DNA of 64,000 nt, from contig DPDV01000001.1 of the NCBI GenBank assembly GCA_003534295.1, positions 44,837-108,836 of the forward strand, written 5' to 3'. This DNA comes from Clostridiales bacterium. GTDB lineage: Bacteria > Bacillota > Clostridia > TANB77 > CAG-508. Positions within the stretch are counted from its first letter, which is position 1; the number at the start of each line of letters is the position of its first letter. The notes below the pieces were generated by a model. It was given only the letters and a program-made list of their open reading frames with translations. It was not told the DNA's origin and searched no databases. Both the position numbers and the translations under genes were made by a program. Positions 7,818 through 16,078 of the stretch are shown here, piece after piece.

Positions 7818-9239
7818 TTAGTCTTGTACTGCATAATTATTGCATAATATTTTATCATTTTTTGTGTTTTCGTCTTTATTACTATATATCTCTAACTGTT
7901 GGCTAAATAGTTTTCCTTTGGTTGTAAATAAATTTAGGTTTTTACTTTTATTTAACATTCTTCTTACATTCCATAAACCTAAGCCATGGTCATTGCTTTT
8001 TTCTTTTTTGCTTGTATATCCTTTTTCAAACATTTCATTAATATCTACATCAATGTTTATATAGCTGTTTTCTATTATGACTAAATCTCTATTCATTCTA
8101 AAGTCTCTTAGCATTCTAACATTAACTATTTTTTCTTCTGTTTGTTTTGCCGCTTCTATTGCATTATCTAATAATATAGCAAGTATTTTGCATAATTCAT
8201 AACTCGTTATTTCCATTTTAGTTAAATCGGTCATAACCTCTATATTCATTTTTATATAAATTTCTTGTGCCATATAATATTTGGTTGTCAATATACTATA
8301 TACTCCCGGATCATTTATAATGTTTGGGTCTAATATTCCCATTTCATTTACTTCTACACACTCATCTAGCATAGTATCACACACTGTTTTTATTTTATCA
8401 ATTTCTCCTGTTAATACATAACCTGATAATGCTTGTAACATATTTGCATAATCATGTTTAAATCCTCTTATACTATCGTACATAATAGATAATGTTTTAT
8501 TGTATGCTTCTAAATTATGAATTCTTGTTGCTTGTTTTTCTAATTTTACCATCTTAGAAAGGTTGCTTATGCTTATATAAAAATATGCGATTAATGCTAT
8601 AATATCCATTATAAATATCTCGTATGGAAAGTTTGATATAAATATTGTCATTTCTATTACATTAAAGTAAATAACTATTTCTCCTATAATAGATATTGCT
8701 ATTAGTGTTGCTCTTTCTCTTTTGTTTAAGTCTTCTCTTATTTTTACCTTTATATTCTTTTTATTTACTATATAGTAAACAATTATTCTACTTATTACTA
8801 TAAGTATAAAAAGACTAAATTTGTATTTGTAATTATATATACCTTCCATATATATTTTTATATTCTCATAAGTTAAACATAAGATTTTAGAAAATATAGC
8901 TTCTGAGAATACTATAATAATAGAATTTATTGTTGCTCCTAATATACATTTTTCAATTTTCTGTTTAAAATATATTTTATAAATTGCTATTTCTGTTAAT
9001 AAGCATACTATTCTATATGCGTAAATTGGAATTGTCATAGAATATATACATTTGAAAAAAGCTTCTATTATAGTAACTATTGCAATATTCTTTTTGTTTT
9101 TAACTTCTACACTAAACAGTTTAATATATATTAATGTATTTGTTAATGCTATTGCTAAAGAAGTAATTATTGTAACTATTAACCATTTTATGAATTCTCC
9201 ATTTTCTATTATTTTATAAATATCTTGTACTAGTTGCAT
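7818..9239 (-). CDS. GHKL sensor histidine kinase (AgrC/LytS-like), orphan
   Basis: Membrane sensor kinase. The N-terminal ~200 residues hold about six transmembrane helices. The dimerisation segment carries the phospho-acceptor in FKHDYANMLQ, followed by the HATPase domain with N-box LLDNAIEAA and G-box DHGLGLWNVRRM. This is the AgrC-type GHKL architecture, usually peptide-sensing. I place the start at MQLVQDIYK because AAGGGGGG precedes it closely; a longer in-frame ATG at 9338 has no ribosome-binding site. No response regulator is adjacent. The gene lies at the end of the pth-rng-rimO unit. Its ribosome-binding site lies in the inverted repeat 9243-9350. Confidence 0.82.
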   Translation of the reverse strand: MQLVQDIYKIIENGEFIKWLIVTIITSLAIALTNTLIYIKLFSVEVKNKKNIAIVTIIEAFFKCIYSMTIPIYAYRIVCLLTEIAIYKIYFKQKIEKCILGATINSIIIVFSEAIFSKILCLTYENIKIYMEGIYNYKYKFSLFILIVISRIIVYYIVNKKNIKVKIREDLNKRERATLIAISIIGEIVIYFNVIEMTIFISNFPYEIFIMDIIALIAYFYISISNLSKMVKLEKQATRIHNLEAYNKTLSIMYDSIRGFKHDYANMLQALSGYVLTGEIDKIKTVCDTMLDECVEVNEMGILDPNIINDPGVYSILTTKYYMAQEIYIKMNIEVMTDLTKMEITSYELCKILAILLDNAIEAAKQTEEKIVNVRMLRDFRMNRDLVIIENSYINIDVDINEMFEKGYTSKKEKSNDHGLGLWNVRRMLNKSKNLNLFTTKGKLFSQQLEIYSNKDENTKNDKILCNNYAVQD

Positions 9240-9242
9240 ATA

Positions 9243-9350
9243 ATCCCCCCTTACTGTCTCTGATTTTATCACTGTATCTGCCAATAAGCAACAAAAATCG
9301 CTCTCCTTATTTAGAGCTTTGCCTACATTTTTCGACATTTAAGGGGGGAT
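9243..9350 (-). promoter_or_regulatory. inverted repeat that can sequester the kinase ribosome-binding site
   Basis: On the plus strand ATCCCCCCTTA (9243-9253) and TAAGGGGGGAT (9340-9350) are perfect 11-bp complements. In the minus-strand mRNA the second arm reached is the kinase's AAGGGGGG ribosome-binding site, and the first arm comes right after the rimO stop. An inner GCTCT/AGAGC stem (about 9300-9317) could nucleate folding. It looks like a translational switch between rimO and the kinase. Confidence 0.6.
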
Positions 9351-9355
9351 GTTAT

Positions 9356-10654
9356 TTATATTTTTCCTATTAAATCATATTCTTTTACATCTGTAATCTC
9401 GCAATTTGTAAATTGCCCTATTTCTAATTCTTGTGTATTTTTTATGTATATCACTTCATCTGTTTCTGGTGCTTCCATATAGCTTCTTGCTACATAATAT
9501 TTAGAATCAAATGTTTTATTTTCTATTAAAACTTCTAGTTTCTTTCCTATATACTTTTTTAATTTTTGTTCTATTAATTCTTTTTGTAACTGCATTATTT
9601 TATTATACCTGCTTTTTTTAGTTGCTGGATGGATTTGCTCTTTTAATTTTTCAGCAGGTGTATTTTCTTCTTTAGAATAGCTAAAAGCTCCCATTTTGTC
9701 GAATTTGGTTTCTTGTATAAACTCATATAATTCGTCAAAATCTTCCGTTGTTTCTCCAGGAAAACCTACCATAACAGTTGTTCTTATTATAACTTCTGGT
9801 ATCTCTTTTCTCAACTTTTCTATCAATTTTCTTATGCCTTCCCCATTGCTTTTTCTATTCATTCTTTTTAAAACATTGTTAGAGATGTGTTGTATTGGTA
9901 TATCAAAATATTTGCATACTTTTTCATTTTCTTTTACTACTTTTATTAGTTCATCATCAATTGTTTCTGGATAAGAATATAGAAATCTAATCCATTTTAT
10001 TTCTTTTATTTTAGATATTTCTGTTAGTAATTCTGCCAGTCTTGATTTTCCATAAATATCTGTACCATATTTTGTTGTATCTTGGGCTGTTAGTATTATT
10101 TCTTTATATCCGCGTTTTGCTAGTTTTTTTGCTTCTTCTATTATTTCTTCAAATTTTCTGCTTTTTAAAGGTCCACGAATATATGGAATAGCACAATAGG
10201 TGCATCTGTTACTGCAACCGTCTGCAATTTTTAAATATGCTGTTGTTTCTCCTGTTGTAATAACTCTGTCCTGCCACTCTTCAAAGTTTACATTTTCTTC
10301 TCTTTTTTTTATTAATTCTTGAACTTTGCTCCATAGTGTTTTATATTCACTATATTTTATAAATAAGTCTACCTCTGGAATTTCTTTTTCTAATTCTTGT
10401 TTATATCTTTCTACCAAGCATCCCATTACTATTAAATATCTGCATCCTTGTTTTTTATATTCTGCCATTTCTAATATTGTATTTATTGCTTCTTCCTTTG
10501 CTGGTTGTATAAATCCGCATGTGTTTATTACTATAATGTCTGCTTTCTTTGGATTGTTTACTATTTCATAATTGTTCTCCTTGAATATACTTATTGTTTT
10601 TTCTGTATCAACTAAATTTTTATTACAACCTAATGATATAAATCCTACTTTCAT
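9356..10654 (-). CDS. rimO: ribosomal protein S12 methylthiotransferase RimO
   Basis: Radical-SAM methylthiotransferase that modifies an aspartate of ribosomal protein S12. The N-terminal MTTase domain begins VGFISLGCNKNLVDTE, typical of RimO rather than MiaB, with the RimO-like INTCGFIQPAKEEAI. The radical-SAM cluster motif is CSNRCTYC. A C-terminal TRAM domain follows. At 432 residues it is full length. It is separated from rng by 15 bases that include its AAAAGGAG site. Confidence 0.93.
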   Translation of the reverse strand: MKVGFISLGCNKNLVDTEKTISIFKENNYEIVNNPKKADIIVINTCGFIQPAKEEAINTILEMAEYKKQGCRYLIVMGCLVERYKQELEKEIPEVDLFIKYSEYKTLWSKVQELIKKREENVNFEEWQDRVITTGETTAYLKIADGCSNRCTYCAIPYIRGPLKSRKFEEIIEEAKKLAKRGYKEIILTAQDTTKYGTDIYGKSRLAELLTEISKIKEIKWIRFLYSYPETIDDELIKVVKENEKVCKYFDIPIQHISNNVLKRMNRKSNGEGIRKLIEKLRKEIPEVIIRTTVMVGFPGETTEDFDELYEFIQETKFDKMGAFSYSKEENTPAEKLKEQIHPATKKSRYNKIMQLQKELIEQKLKKYIGKKLEVLIENKTFDSKYYVARSYMEAPETDEVIYIKNTQELEIGQFTNCEITDVKEYDLIGKI

Positions 10655-10669
10655 TATTGCTCCTTTTTA

Positions 10670-11875
10670 TTAATCATTGCTCCACATATGTTTTCTTGTC
10701 ATTTCAAGTAAGTCTAATGGTGTAAATCCTATTACTTGAGTTTTAGATCTATCCTTTTTTAAATTTTCTTCTAGTTCTTTTAATATTTTTTCTTTATCAT
10801 CTTTATTTTCCATATCTATGTAATCAATTATTATTATTCCACCTATATCTCTTAACCTTACTTGTTTTGCTATTTCTACTGTAGCTTCTTTGTTTACCGT
10901 AAATATTGTTTTTGCTAAATCTTTTGTTCCTACATATTTTCCAGAATTTACATCTATTGCTGTTAATGCTTCTGTTTTATCTATTGTTATAAATCCACCA
11001 CATTTTAGCCATACTTTTCTATTGTCTGCTTTTTCTAATTGAGTTTCTAAATCATATATGTCTAATACTGTTTCTCCTTTTTTCAGTTCTAATTTTATAT
11101 CAGAATCTAACTGCATATTTTTAATATCTTTTTCAATTTCTGCATATGTTGTTTCATCATTAGCTATTATTCTTGTTAATTCTTTATCTACTAAATCTAA
11201 TATTAATTTTTCTATTATTCCTTGATTTTTATATATTATTTTAGGTATAAATGTTTTTTGTTTTTTTAAATTATTATATTTTTCTAAAATATTTTGCCAT
11301 TTTTTTATTAGTTTATCTAGGTCTTCTTTTATTTCTGTTTCATTTTTTCCTTCTGCCGATGTCCTTATTATTATTCCATATCCTTTTGGAACAATGGGTT
11401 TAACTATATTTAATAATCTATTTTTTTCTTTTATGTCTTCTATTTTTTTTGAGACTGTTATAAACTCCGAATTAGGCATAAGCACAATATATCTACCCGA
11501 TATATTCATATGTGTGGAAACTCTTGCACCTTTTTTGCTAGTAGAATCTTTTTTTACTTGAACCAATATTGGCATTTCTGTTCTTATATAGTCTTTTATG
11601 TTGTATTTGTTTAATGGTTCATTCTTATTTCCTGTTTCGTTACTTGCTTTAGGCATAACATCTCTTATATGTATAAATGTATTTTTTTCTTTTCCTATAT
11701 CTACAAATGCTGCTTGCATTCCCAATAATACATTTTGTACCTTACCTATATATATGTTTCCCTCTAGTCTTTCTGCTCCGTCATTTTCTTGATATTTTTC
11801 TACTAATCTTCCATTTTCTACTACAACTATAGTTTTATTCCTTTGTTTGTCTACATTAACTAAAATTTCCTGCAT
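10670..11875 (-). CDS. rng: Rne/Rng-family ribonuclease (RNase G), C-terminally short
   Basis: Endoribonuclease of the RNase E/G family, cutting single-stranded AU-rich RNA. The N-terminal S1 domain shows GNIYIGKVQNVLLGMQAAFVDIG. The catalytic DNase I-like part has TAIDVNSGKYVG and later IGGIIIIDYIDM, with both metal-binding aspartates. The protein stops at FTPLDLLEMTRKHMWSND, before the CPxC zinc-link and small domain that form the dimer in most homologues (~401 versus ~490 residues). The following rimO site leaves no room for a lost tail, so the truncation seems natural. Confidence 0.88.
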   Translation of the reverse strand: MQEILVNVDKQRNKTIVVVENGRLVEKYQENDGAERLEGNIYIGKVQNVLLGMQAAFVDIGKEKNTFIHIRDVMPKASNETGNKNEPLNKYNIKDYIRTEMPILVQVKKDSTSKKGARVSTHMNISGRYIVLMPNSEFITVSKKIEDIKEKNRLLNIVKPIVPKGYGIIIRTSAEGKNETEIKEDLDKLIKKWQNILEKYNNLKKQKTFIPKIIYKNQGIIEKLILDLVDKELTRIIANDETTYAEIEKDIKNMQLDSDIKLELKKGETVLDIYDLETQLEKADNRKVWLKCGGFITIDKTEALTAIDVNSGKYVGTKDLAKTIFTVNKEATVEIAKQVRLRDIGGIIIIDYIDMENKDDKEKILKELEENLKKDRSKTQVIGFTPLDLLEMTRKHMWSND

Positions 11876-11910
11876 TTTTTACAATATTCCCTTCTTATGC
11901 TTATTTTTTA

Positions 11911-12471
11911 TTAATTGAATTTATTCATTGCTTTATCTATTCCGTTTTTTAAATATTCTATAATTGCATCTTTTGCTTTTTCTATTCCTATTTCTAATTG
12001 TTTATATTCTTGTTCATCTTGTATTGGTGTTATTACATAGTCTATTATTTCATCATTGTCTATTGGTCTTCCTATTCCAACTCGTATTCTTGCAAACTGT
12101 TCACTTTGTAGTTCATGTACAACTGATTTTGCGCCATTGTGAGTTCCTGGACCTCCCATTTTTCTTATTTTTATTTTTCCCTTTTCTGTATCCATATCAT
12201 CAAATACTACTAATATATTTTCTAATGGTATTTTATAAAAGTCTATATATTTTTTTATTGATTGTCCACTCAAATTCATATATGTTTGTGGTTTTAACAA
12301 GATTACTTTTTCATTTTCTATTATGCCTGTACCGTATATTCCTTCAAAATTACTCCTTGACAATTCTATTTCATATTGTTTTGCTAATTTATTTATTACA
12401 TCAAATCCCATATTGTGCCTTGTTTTTGAGTATTCTGGTTCAGGATTTCCAAGTCCAACTATTAAATACAT
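11911..12471 (-). CDS. pth: peptidyl-tRNA hydrolase
   Basis: Releases tRNA from stalled peptidyl-tRNA. Family motifs: YLIVGLGNPEPEYSKTRHNMG at the start (catalytic His in TRHNMG), LLKPQTYMNLSG, FDDMD, and GGPGTHNGAKSV. The start is MYLIVG at 12471, directly after TTAGGAGG. An upstream in-frame ATG 14 codons earlier lacks a site and would add a non-homologous leader. The protein is 186 residues. It is the first gene of the pth-rng-rimO-kinase run, with promoter 12517-12545. Confidence 0.95.
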   Translation of the reverse strand: MYLIVGLGNPEPEYSKTRHNMGFDVINKLAKQYEIELSRSNFEGIYGTGIIENEKVILLKPQTYMNLSGQSIKKYIDFYKIPLENILVVFDDMDTEKGKIKIRKMGGPGTHNGAKSVVHELQSEQFARIRVGIGRPIDNDEIIDYVITPIQDEQEYKQLEIGIEKAKDAIIEYLKNGIDKAMNKFN

Positions 12472-12516
12472 TTTTCCTCCTAATTTTTCTACTCTTTTCA
12501 ATACTTTAACCACTTT

Positions 12517-12545
12517 ATTATACTACATCTACATACTTGTGTCAA
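12517..12545 (-). promoter_or_regulatory. pth operon promoter
   Basis: Perfect TTGACA, 17-bp spacer and TATAAT on the minus strand, about 45 bases upstream of the pth start. Confidence 0.8.
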
Positions 12546-12788
12546 TTTATCAAAACTGCACGTCTTTAGAAACTGCAACCATTATAAAATATTACAATCA
12601 AAAAATAAATTCTTTTATTTACTTGAAATGCTTTTTTTTAAAGTTTAGTCACAAACCTATAATTTTCAGTTTTTTTTTAAATAAAATAATCATATTATAT
12701 TAAAATTATGCTCTATAGTTTAAAATATATTTTAAAAATCCACTTAGAATTTATATAACATGGTAGTACACTTCTGCCATAAAATTAA
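12546..12788. other. gene-free AT-rich stretch
   Basis: About 240 bases with no reading frame of coding character on either strand, no tRNA-like fold and no recognisable repeat. It separates the pth promoter from a decayed gene interval. Confidence 0.5.
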
Positions 12789-12819
12789 TATAATAAAAAT
12801 AAGACATAAACTTATGTCT
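12789..12819 (-). terminator. intrinsic terminator downstream of the CYTH interval
   Basis: AGACATAA / TTATGTCT stem with a 2-base loop. The minus-strand 3' side reads TATTTTTATTATATT. It would end transcripts from the CYTH gene and the remnant behind it. Confidence 0.6.
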
Positions 12820-12895
12820 CTAAAAATATATATTGGTAGAGTCGGTTGGATTTACACCAGCTTTTGCTAACATTTCAAATATTAGCCGTTTTATT

Positions 12896-13223
12896 TTATA
12901 TAACTACGACCCCATACATTCCTACAATAGCTTCACTTGAAGCAATAACTTTTGAACATTCTTCAATTTTTTCTGAACTCCATCCAAATAATTTATAAAA
13001 TTTTTCCCTCTTTCAATAATTCGTTTTAAAATAATCTCATCAACAGGCAATGGTTCTATCACAATCCCATGATATCCTATAATATCAATTAATTCTGGAA
13101 ACTCTTTACTTAATAAAGAAAACTCCATATTTTCCGGAACATTTTTCAAGTCATCAAAATTTCTTTTGGTATTTTTTCACTATTTAAAAATTCATTTATT
13201 TTACTATTTAAATTGCTAATCAT
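12896..13223 (-). pseudogene. frameshifted small gene (about 109 codons)
   Basis: Three frames join into one plausible product. It starts at ATG 13223 behind AAAAAAGGAA (MISNLNSKINEFLNSEKIPKE). It continues after a one-base loss near 13158 as DDLKNVPENMEFSLLSKEF up to EIILKRIIERG. After another one-base loss in an A-run near 13018 it goes on as KFYKLFGWSSEKIEECSKV and ends GMYGVVVI. Both shifts are single-base losses in short homopolymers. A further coding-like tail (KIKRLIFEMLAKAGVNPTD, ending at 12820) follows out of frame. I do not recognise the family. Real decay or assembly error are both possible. Confidence 0.5.
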
Positions 13224-13245
13224 AAACATTTCCTTTTTTAATACA

Positions 13246-13884
13246 TTATTCTATAACTTTGGGCATTGGTAAATCAAACTTTACATGTTTAAATATTTCT
13301 ATATTTTGTTGTTTGCATAATTCTGTATATTTATCATCCCAAGATAATCTAAATGCATCTTCTTGTTTTAATCCTAATCTTTTTACCCAAAATAATACTG
13401 TTTCTTCTGCAGTCTTTAATTTGCTTTTGTTTTCTATTTCTAGTGCTATTCCAAAAGGATATTTATCAACAACAATCTCTATATCTTCATTATGAAAAAC
13501 ATTTCTATATCTTTCATATGATTCAATATTTTTCATCTTTATAACATTTTCTAATAAAAACACTAATTTGTCAAATTCTTCGAATTGAAAGTTCACTTCA
13601 ACTTCTTCCTCTTTATTAACTAAGCCATTTGAAGTATTATTTGTTCTTTTCTTCCAACTAATTTTTGACTTAGATTGTTTTGTTTTAATGTTCTTAGAAC
13701 ATCTTACTCTAAATCTTCCATCAATTTTTTTATTATAAAACGAATCTTCTATGCAAGGATGGTCATATTGAGTAGTTAATTCATAAAAACATCCATCATA
13801 CTTTAATTCATTATATTTTTTCAATTTTTCAATTAATGTTTCATACTTATCAAAGCCATAATAATATCTTAATTCCTCTTCCAT
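13246..13884 (-). CDS. CYTH-domain protein (class IV adenylate cyclase / triphosphate tunnel enzyme-like)
   Basis: CYTH proteins bind triphosphates and divalent metal inside an eight-strand beta tunnel. Supporting pattern: GRFRVRCSK (paired basic strand), KISWKKRT, an acidic strand VNKEEEVEVNFQFEE, the K/R strand SYERYRNVF, EIVVDKYPFGIALEIE (the D...G...EIE core) and a late SWDDKYTEL. The insert near residues 68-92 is Lys/Asn-rich. The start ATG overlaps the stop of the upstream remnant (TAATG), suggesting former translational coupling. The substrate cannot be told; CyaB-like, thiamine-triphosphatase-like or RNA-related roles are all open. Confidence 0.65.
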   Translation of the reverse strand: MEEELRYYYGFDKYETLIEKLKKYNELKYDGCFYELTTQYDHPCIEDSFYNKKIDGRFRVRCSKNIKTKQSKSKISWKKRTNNTSNGLVNKEEEVEVNFQFEEFDKLVFLLENVIKMKNIESYERYRNVFHNEDIEIVVDKYPFGIALEIENKSKLKTAEETVLFWVKRLGLKQEDAFRLSWDDKYTELCKQQNIEIFKHVKFDLPMPKVIE

Positions 13885-14150
13885 TATTTATCCTCCTCAT
13901 TTAACAAATTAAATATAGCTAACTCTTCATCAACAGCTGTTTTTTCATCTGCAAAGCTTAAATTATAGTCATAATCATCATCTTCTAACTGAATATTAGA
14001 AATCATGCTTAACATAGTTTTGTCAGATATATTTGTTATCTTTTTTATGAATTGAAATTTGAATAATATATCATATCAGTGCAAACTAATTCTCCATCCT
14101 TTATTTCTTCTTCATAATTATCAATAAAGAAATTTTTTATTGTTTTTTCG
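13884..14150 (-). pseudogene. 5'-truncated, frameshifted remnant upstream of the CYTH gene
   Basis: Coding-like sequence YEKTIKNFFIDNYEEEIKDG, GELVCTDMIYYSN breaks off after a one-base loss near 14060 and resumes as FIKKITNISDKTMLSMISN. It ends in an acidic tail AVDEELAIFNLLNEEDK, whose TAA overlaps the CYTH ATG. No start codon is available because the frame runs straight out of the recO 3' end. The original gene seems to have lost its 5' part. The family is unrecognised. Confidence 0.45.
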
Positions 14151-14153
14151 TAT

Positions 14154-14867
14154 TTATAACTTATATTCTTTTTCTAATTTACTGTTTAAATATAATTTGC
14201 TTATTACTTTTAATTGTGTTATATTTTCTTCTGAAATATTAAAAGAAAATATTTTTTTGGCTGGTGCCATTACTATATATTTTATTGCGTTTTCTGTTGT
14301 TTTTGAGACTTCAATTGCTCCTTTATCTTGTTTACCACAAGCACTACATTTAAATCCGTTATCTTTTAGCGAAAAATATTTTAATTCTTCTTTCTCCCCA
14401 CAATTTACGCATTTATCTATCACTGGCATAAATCCTAATAGGCATAAAAGTTTTATTTCAAAAATGGATAGTATTAAGTCTAAATTTTTATCTGTTTCGG
14501 AAATCATATATAATGTATTTAAAAATAGTTGCAATATTTTATATGTGTTTTGGTTTTCGTCTGTTACATCATTTATTATTTTGGTTATAAGTGCTGCATA
14601 TTTTAATTTTTCAAAGTCTGTTCTTATATTGTAAAATATTTCTATAATATCACAAGAATTTATATTGTAATTTTGCGAATTATTATACAACATATATTCT
14701 CCAAAGCACAAAAATTGAGTTGCTGCCATAAGCACACTTTTTGGTCTTCTTGCTCCTTTGGCAGCACACCCAATTTTTCCATTCGGTGTTAAAATTGTAA
14801 GCATTTTATCAAAGTCGTTCATATTGCTTTCTGCTATTATTATCCCCTTTGTCTTCAATATTCCCAT
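14154..14867 (-). CDS. recO: DNA repair protein RecO
   Basis: Recombination mediator that loads RecA on SSB-coated DNA (RecFOR pathway) and anneals strands. The N-terminal OB-fold begins MGILKTKGIIIAES with LTPNGKIGCAAKGARRPKS. The C-terminal helical domain holds a four-cysteine zinc site (CVNCG at about 157, CSACG near 175). Length of 237 residues is normal. It starts inside the 3' end of yqzL and follows era, the usual Firmicute era-yqzL-recO order. Confidence 0.93.
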   Translation of the reverse strand: MGILKTKGIIIAESNMNDFDKMLTILTPNGKIGCAAKGARRPKSVLMAATQFLCFGEYMLYNNSQNYNINSCDIIEIFYNIRTDFEKLKYAALITKIINDVTDENQNTYKILQLFLNTLYMISETDKNLDLILSIFEIKLLCLLGFMPVIDKCVNCGEKEELKYFSLKDNGFKCSACGKQDKGAIEVSKTTENAIKYIVMAPAKKIFSFNISEENITQLKVISKLYLNSKLEKEYKL

Positions 14868-14976
14868 ATTGATTACCTTCCATGTTTTTTTGTATATTTT
14901 CTATTTCTATTAATTCAATAAAAGTATTTACATTTCCTGTGTGCTTAAATGTATTCCAAGCCATTTGTCTTAGCAT
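14809..14976 (-). CDS. yqzL: YqzL-family small protein, 55 residues
   Basis: Tiny protein between era and recO. It begins MLRQMAWNTFKHTGNVNTFI, matching the W-x-x-F-x-x-T-G-x-(V/I) pattern of YqzL proteins, which occupy the same position in many Firmicutes. The ribosome-binding site is GAAGGAG. Its last 59 bases overlap the recO start in another frame, so the two are probably coupled. The C-terminal half (NMEGNQYGNIEDKGDNNSRK) is polar and non-conserved. The function is unknown. Confidence 0.75.
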   Translation of the reverse strand: MLRQMAWNTFKHTGNVNTFIELIEIENIQKNMEGNQYGNIEDKGDNNSRKQYERL

Positions 14977-15028
14977 AAAATCAGCTCCTTCGAGTTTATC
15001 TTTTGCATTTTTTTATAATTTTATACTT

Positions 15029-15919
15029 CTACATTTTAAATTTATTTACAATAGAATCTTTATTTATCCAGTCTTCTTTTACTTTTACCCATACTTTTAA
15101 ATTAATTTTTGTATTTAACATTTTTTCTAAATCTTGTCTTGCATATGTACTAATTCTTTTTAGCATTTCTCCATCTTTTCCAATTATTATACCCTTATGT
15201 GATTCTCTTATACAATATATGGTAGCTTCTATGTTGTATATTGGCTCGCCTTTCATTGTTTTTCTTCTTTTCATTCGCTCTACTTCTACCAATATTCCAT
15301 GTGGTACTTCATCTCTTAATAGTTTTAATGCTTTTTCTCTTATCATTTCTTCTGCTAATTGTTGCATTGTTTGGTCTGTATATTCTTCTGTATCATAGTA
15401 TAATGGTCCTTCTGATAAGTTTGTTTCTATTTCATCTAATAGTATTTCTGAATCTTCTTGTTTAGAGGCAACCATTGGTACTATTGTTATAAATTCATAT
15501 TCATTTTTATATAGTTCCATTGCTCTTGCAACTTGTGCCATGCTTGCTAAATCCATTTTATTTATAACTAATATTGTTTTCTTTTTGGCTTTTTTTATTT
15601 TTTCTAATATTATTTTTTCTTCTTCTGATATTTCTTTTGCAAAGGCTTCTACTACAAATACTATTAAGTCAACATCTTGTATAGAAGTTAGTGATGTTTC
15701 TATCATTGCATCACTTAATTTACTTTGTGGTTTATGTATTCCTGGTGTATCTATAAATATAATTTGTGAATCTGGTCTATTTACAATGGCTTTTATTGCT
15801 TTGCGTGTTGTTTGCGGTCTATTTGCTATTGCTGCTACCTTTTCTCCTACTAATGAATTTATTATGCTGGATTTTCCGACATTTGTCTTTCCTACTATTG
15901 ATACAAAACCTGACTTCAT
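15029..15919 (-). CDS. era: GTPase Era
   Basis: Essential GTPase that binds the 3' end of 16S rRNA and assists 30S maturation. G1 GKTNVGKSS, G2 around RPQTTR, G3 DTPGIHKP, G4 NKMD. The C-terminal KH domain carries the GIIIGKDGEMLKRI loop. At 296 residues it is full length. The AAGGAGG site lies close to the start, behind repeat copy 3. Confidence 0.97.
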   Translation of the reverse strand: MKSGFVSIVGKTNVGKSSIINSLVGEKVAAIANRPQTTRKAIKAIVNRPDSQIIFIDTPGIHKPQSKLSDAMIETSLTSIQDVDLIVFVVEAFAKEISEEEKIILEKIKKAKKKTILVINKMDLASMAQVARAMELYKNEYEFITIVPMVASKQEDSEILLDEIETNLSEGPLYYDTEEYTDQTMQQLAEEMIREKALKLLRDEVPHGILVEVERMKRRKTMKGEPIYNIEATIYCIRESHKGIIIGKDGEMLKRISTYARQDLEKMLNTKINLKVWVKVKEDWINKDSIVNKFKM

Positions 15920-15943
15920 TTTTTTACCTCCTTGGTCTTTGTC

Positions 15944-15970
15944 GCGGGCGATTAAAATCGCCCTCTACAT
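15944..15970. repeat. dispersed palindromic repeat, copy 3
   Basis: GCGGGCGATTAAAATCGCCC followed by TCTACAT. It lies in the era 5' leader, between a possible promoter (TATAAT near 16030) and the ribosome-binding site, so it would be transcribed as a hairpin. Confidence 0.85.
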
Positions 15971-16078
15971 TATTATGTTTCAATTTTTACTTATTAGTAA
16001 ATGTCAATTTTCTATACTATTATACACCTATTTTTTTAAAAAGTTTGTCGAATTTTGTAAATAAATCAATTTTTTTCT

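Noticed and set aside
9240..9338. 33 extra N-terminal codons of the kinase, considered as an AgrD-like peptide
   Set aside because: No ribosome-binding site, no amphipathic helix or Cys-containing core flanked by the acidic AgrD tail; it lies within the inverted repeat.
11964..12509. 181-codon plus-strand frame opposite pth
   Set aside because: Leu/Phe-rich shadow of pth; such frames occur opposite most AT-rich genes here.
15986..16001. TTTACTTATTAGTAAA palindrome between hydA and era
   Set aside because: AT-rich palindromes this short are expected in this composition; no regulator gene is near.
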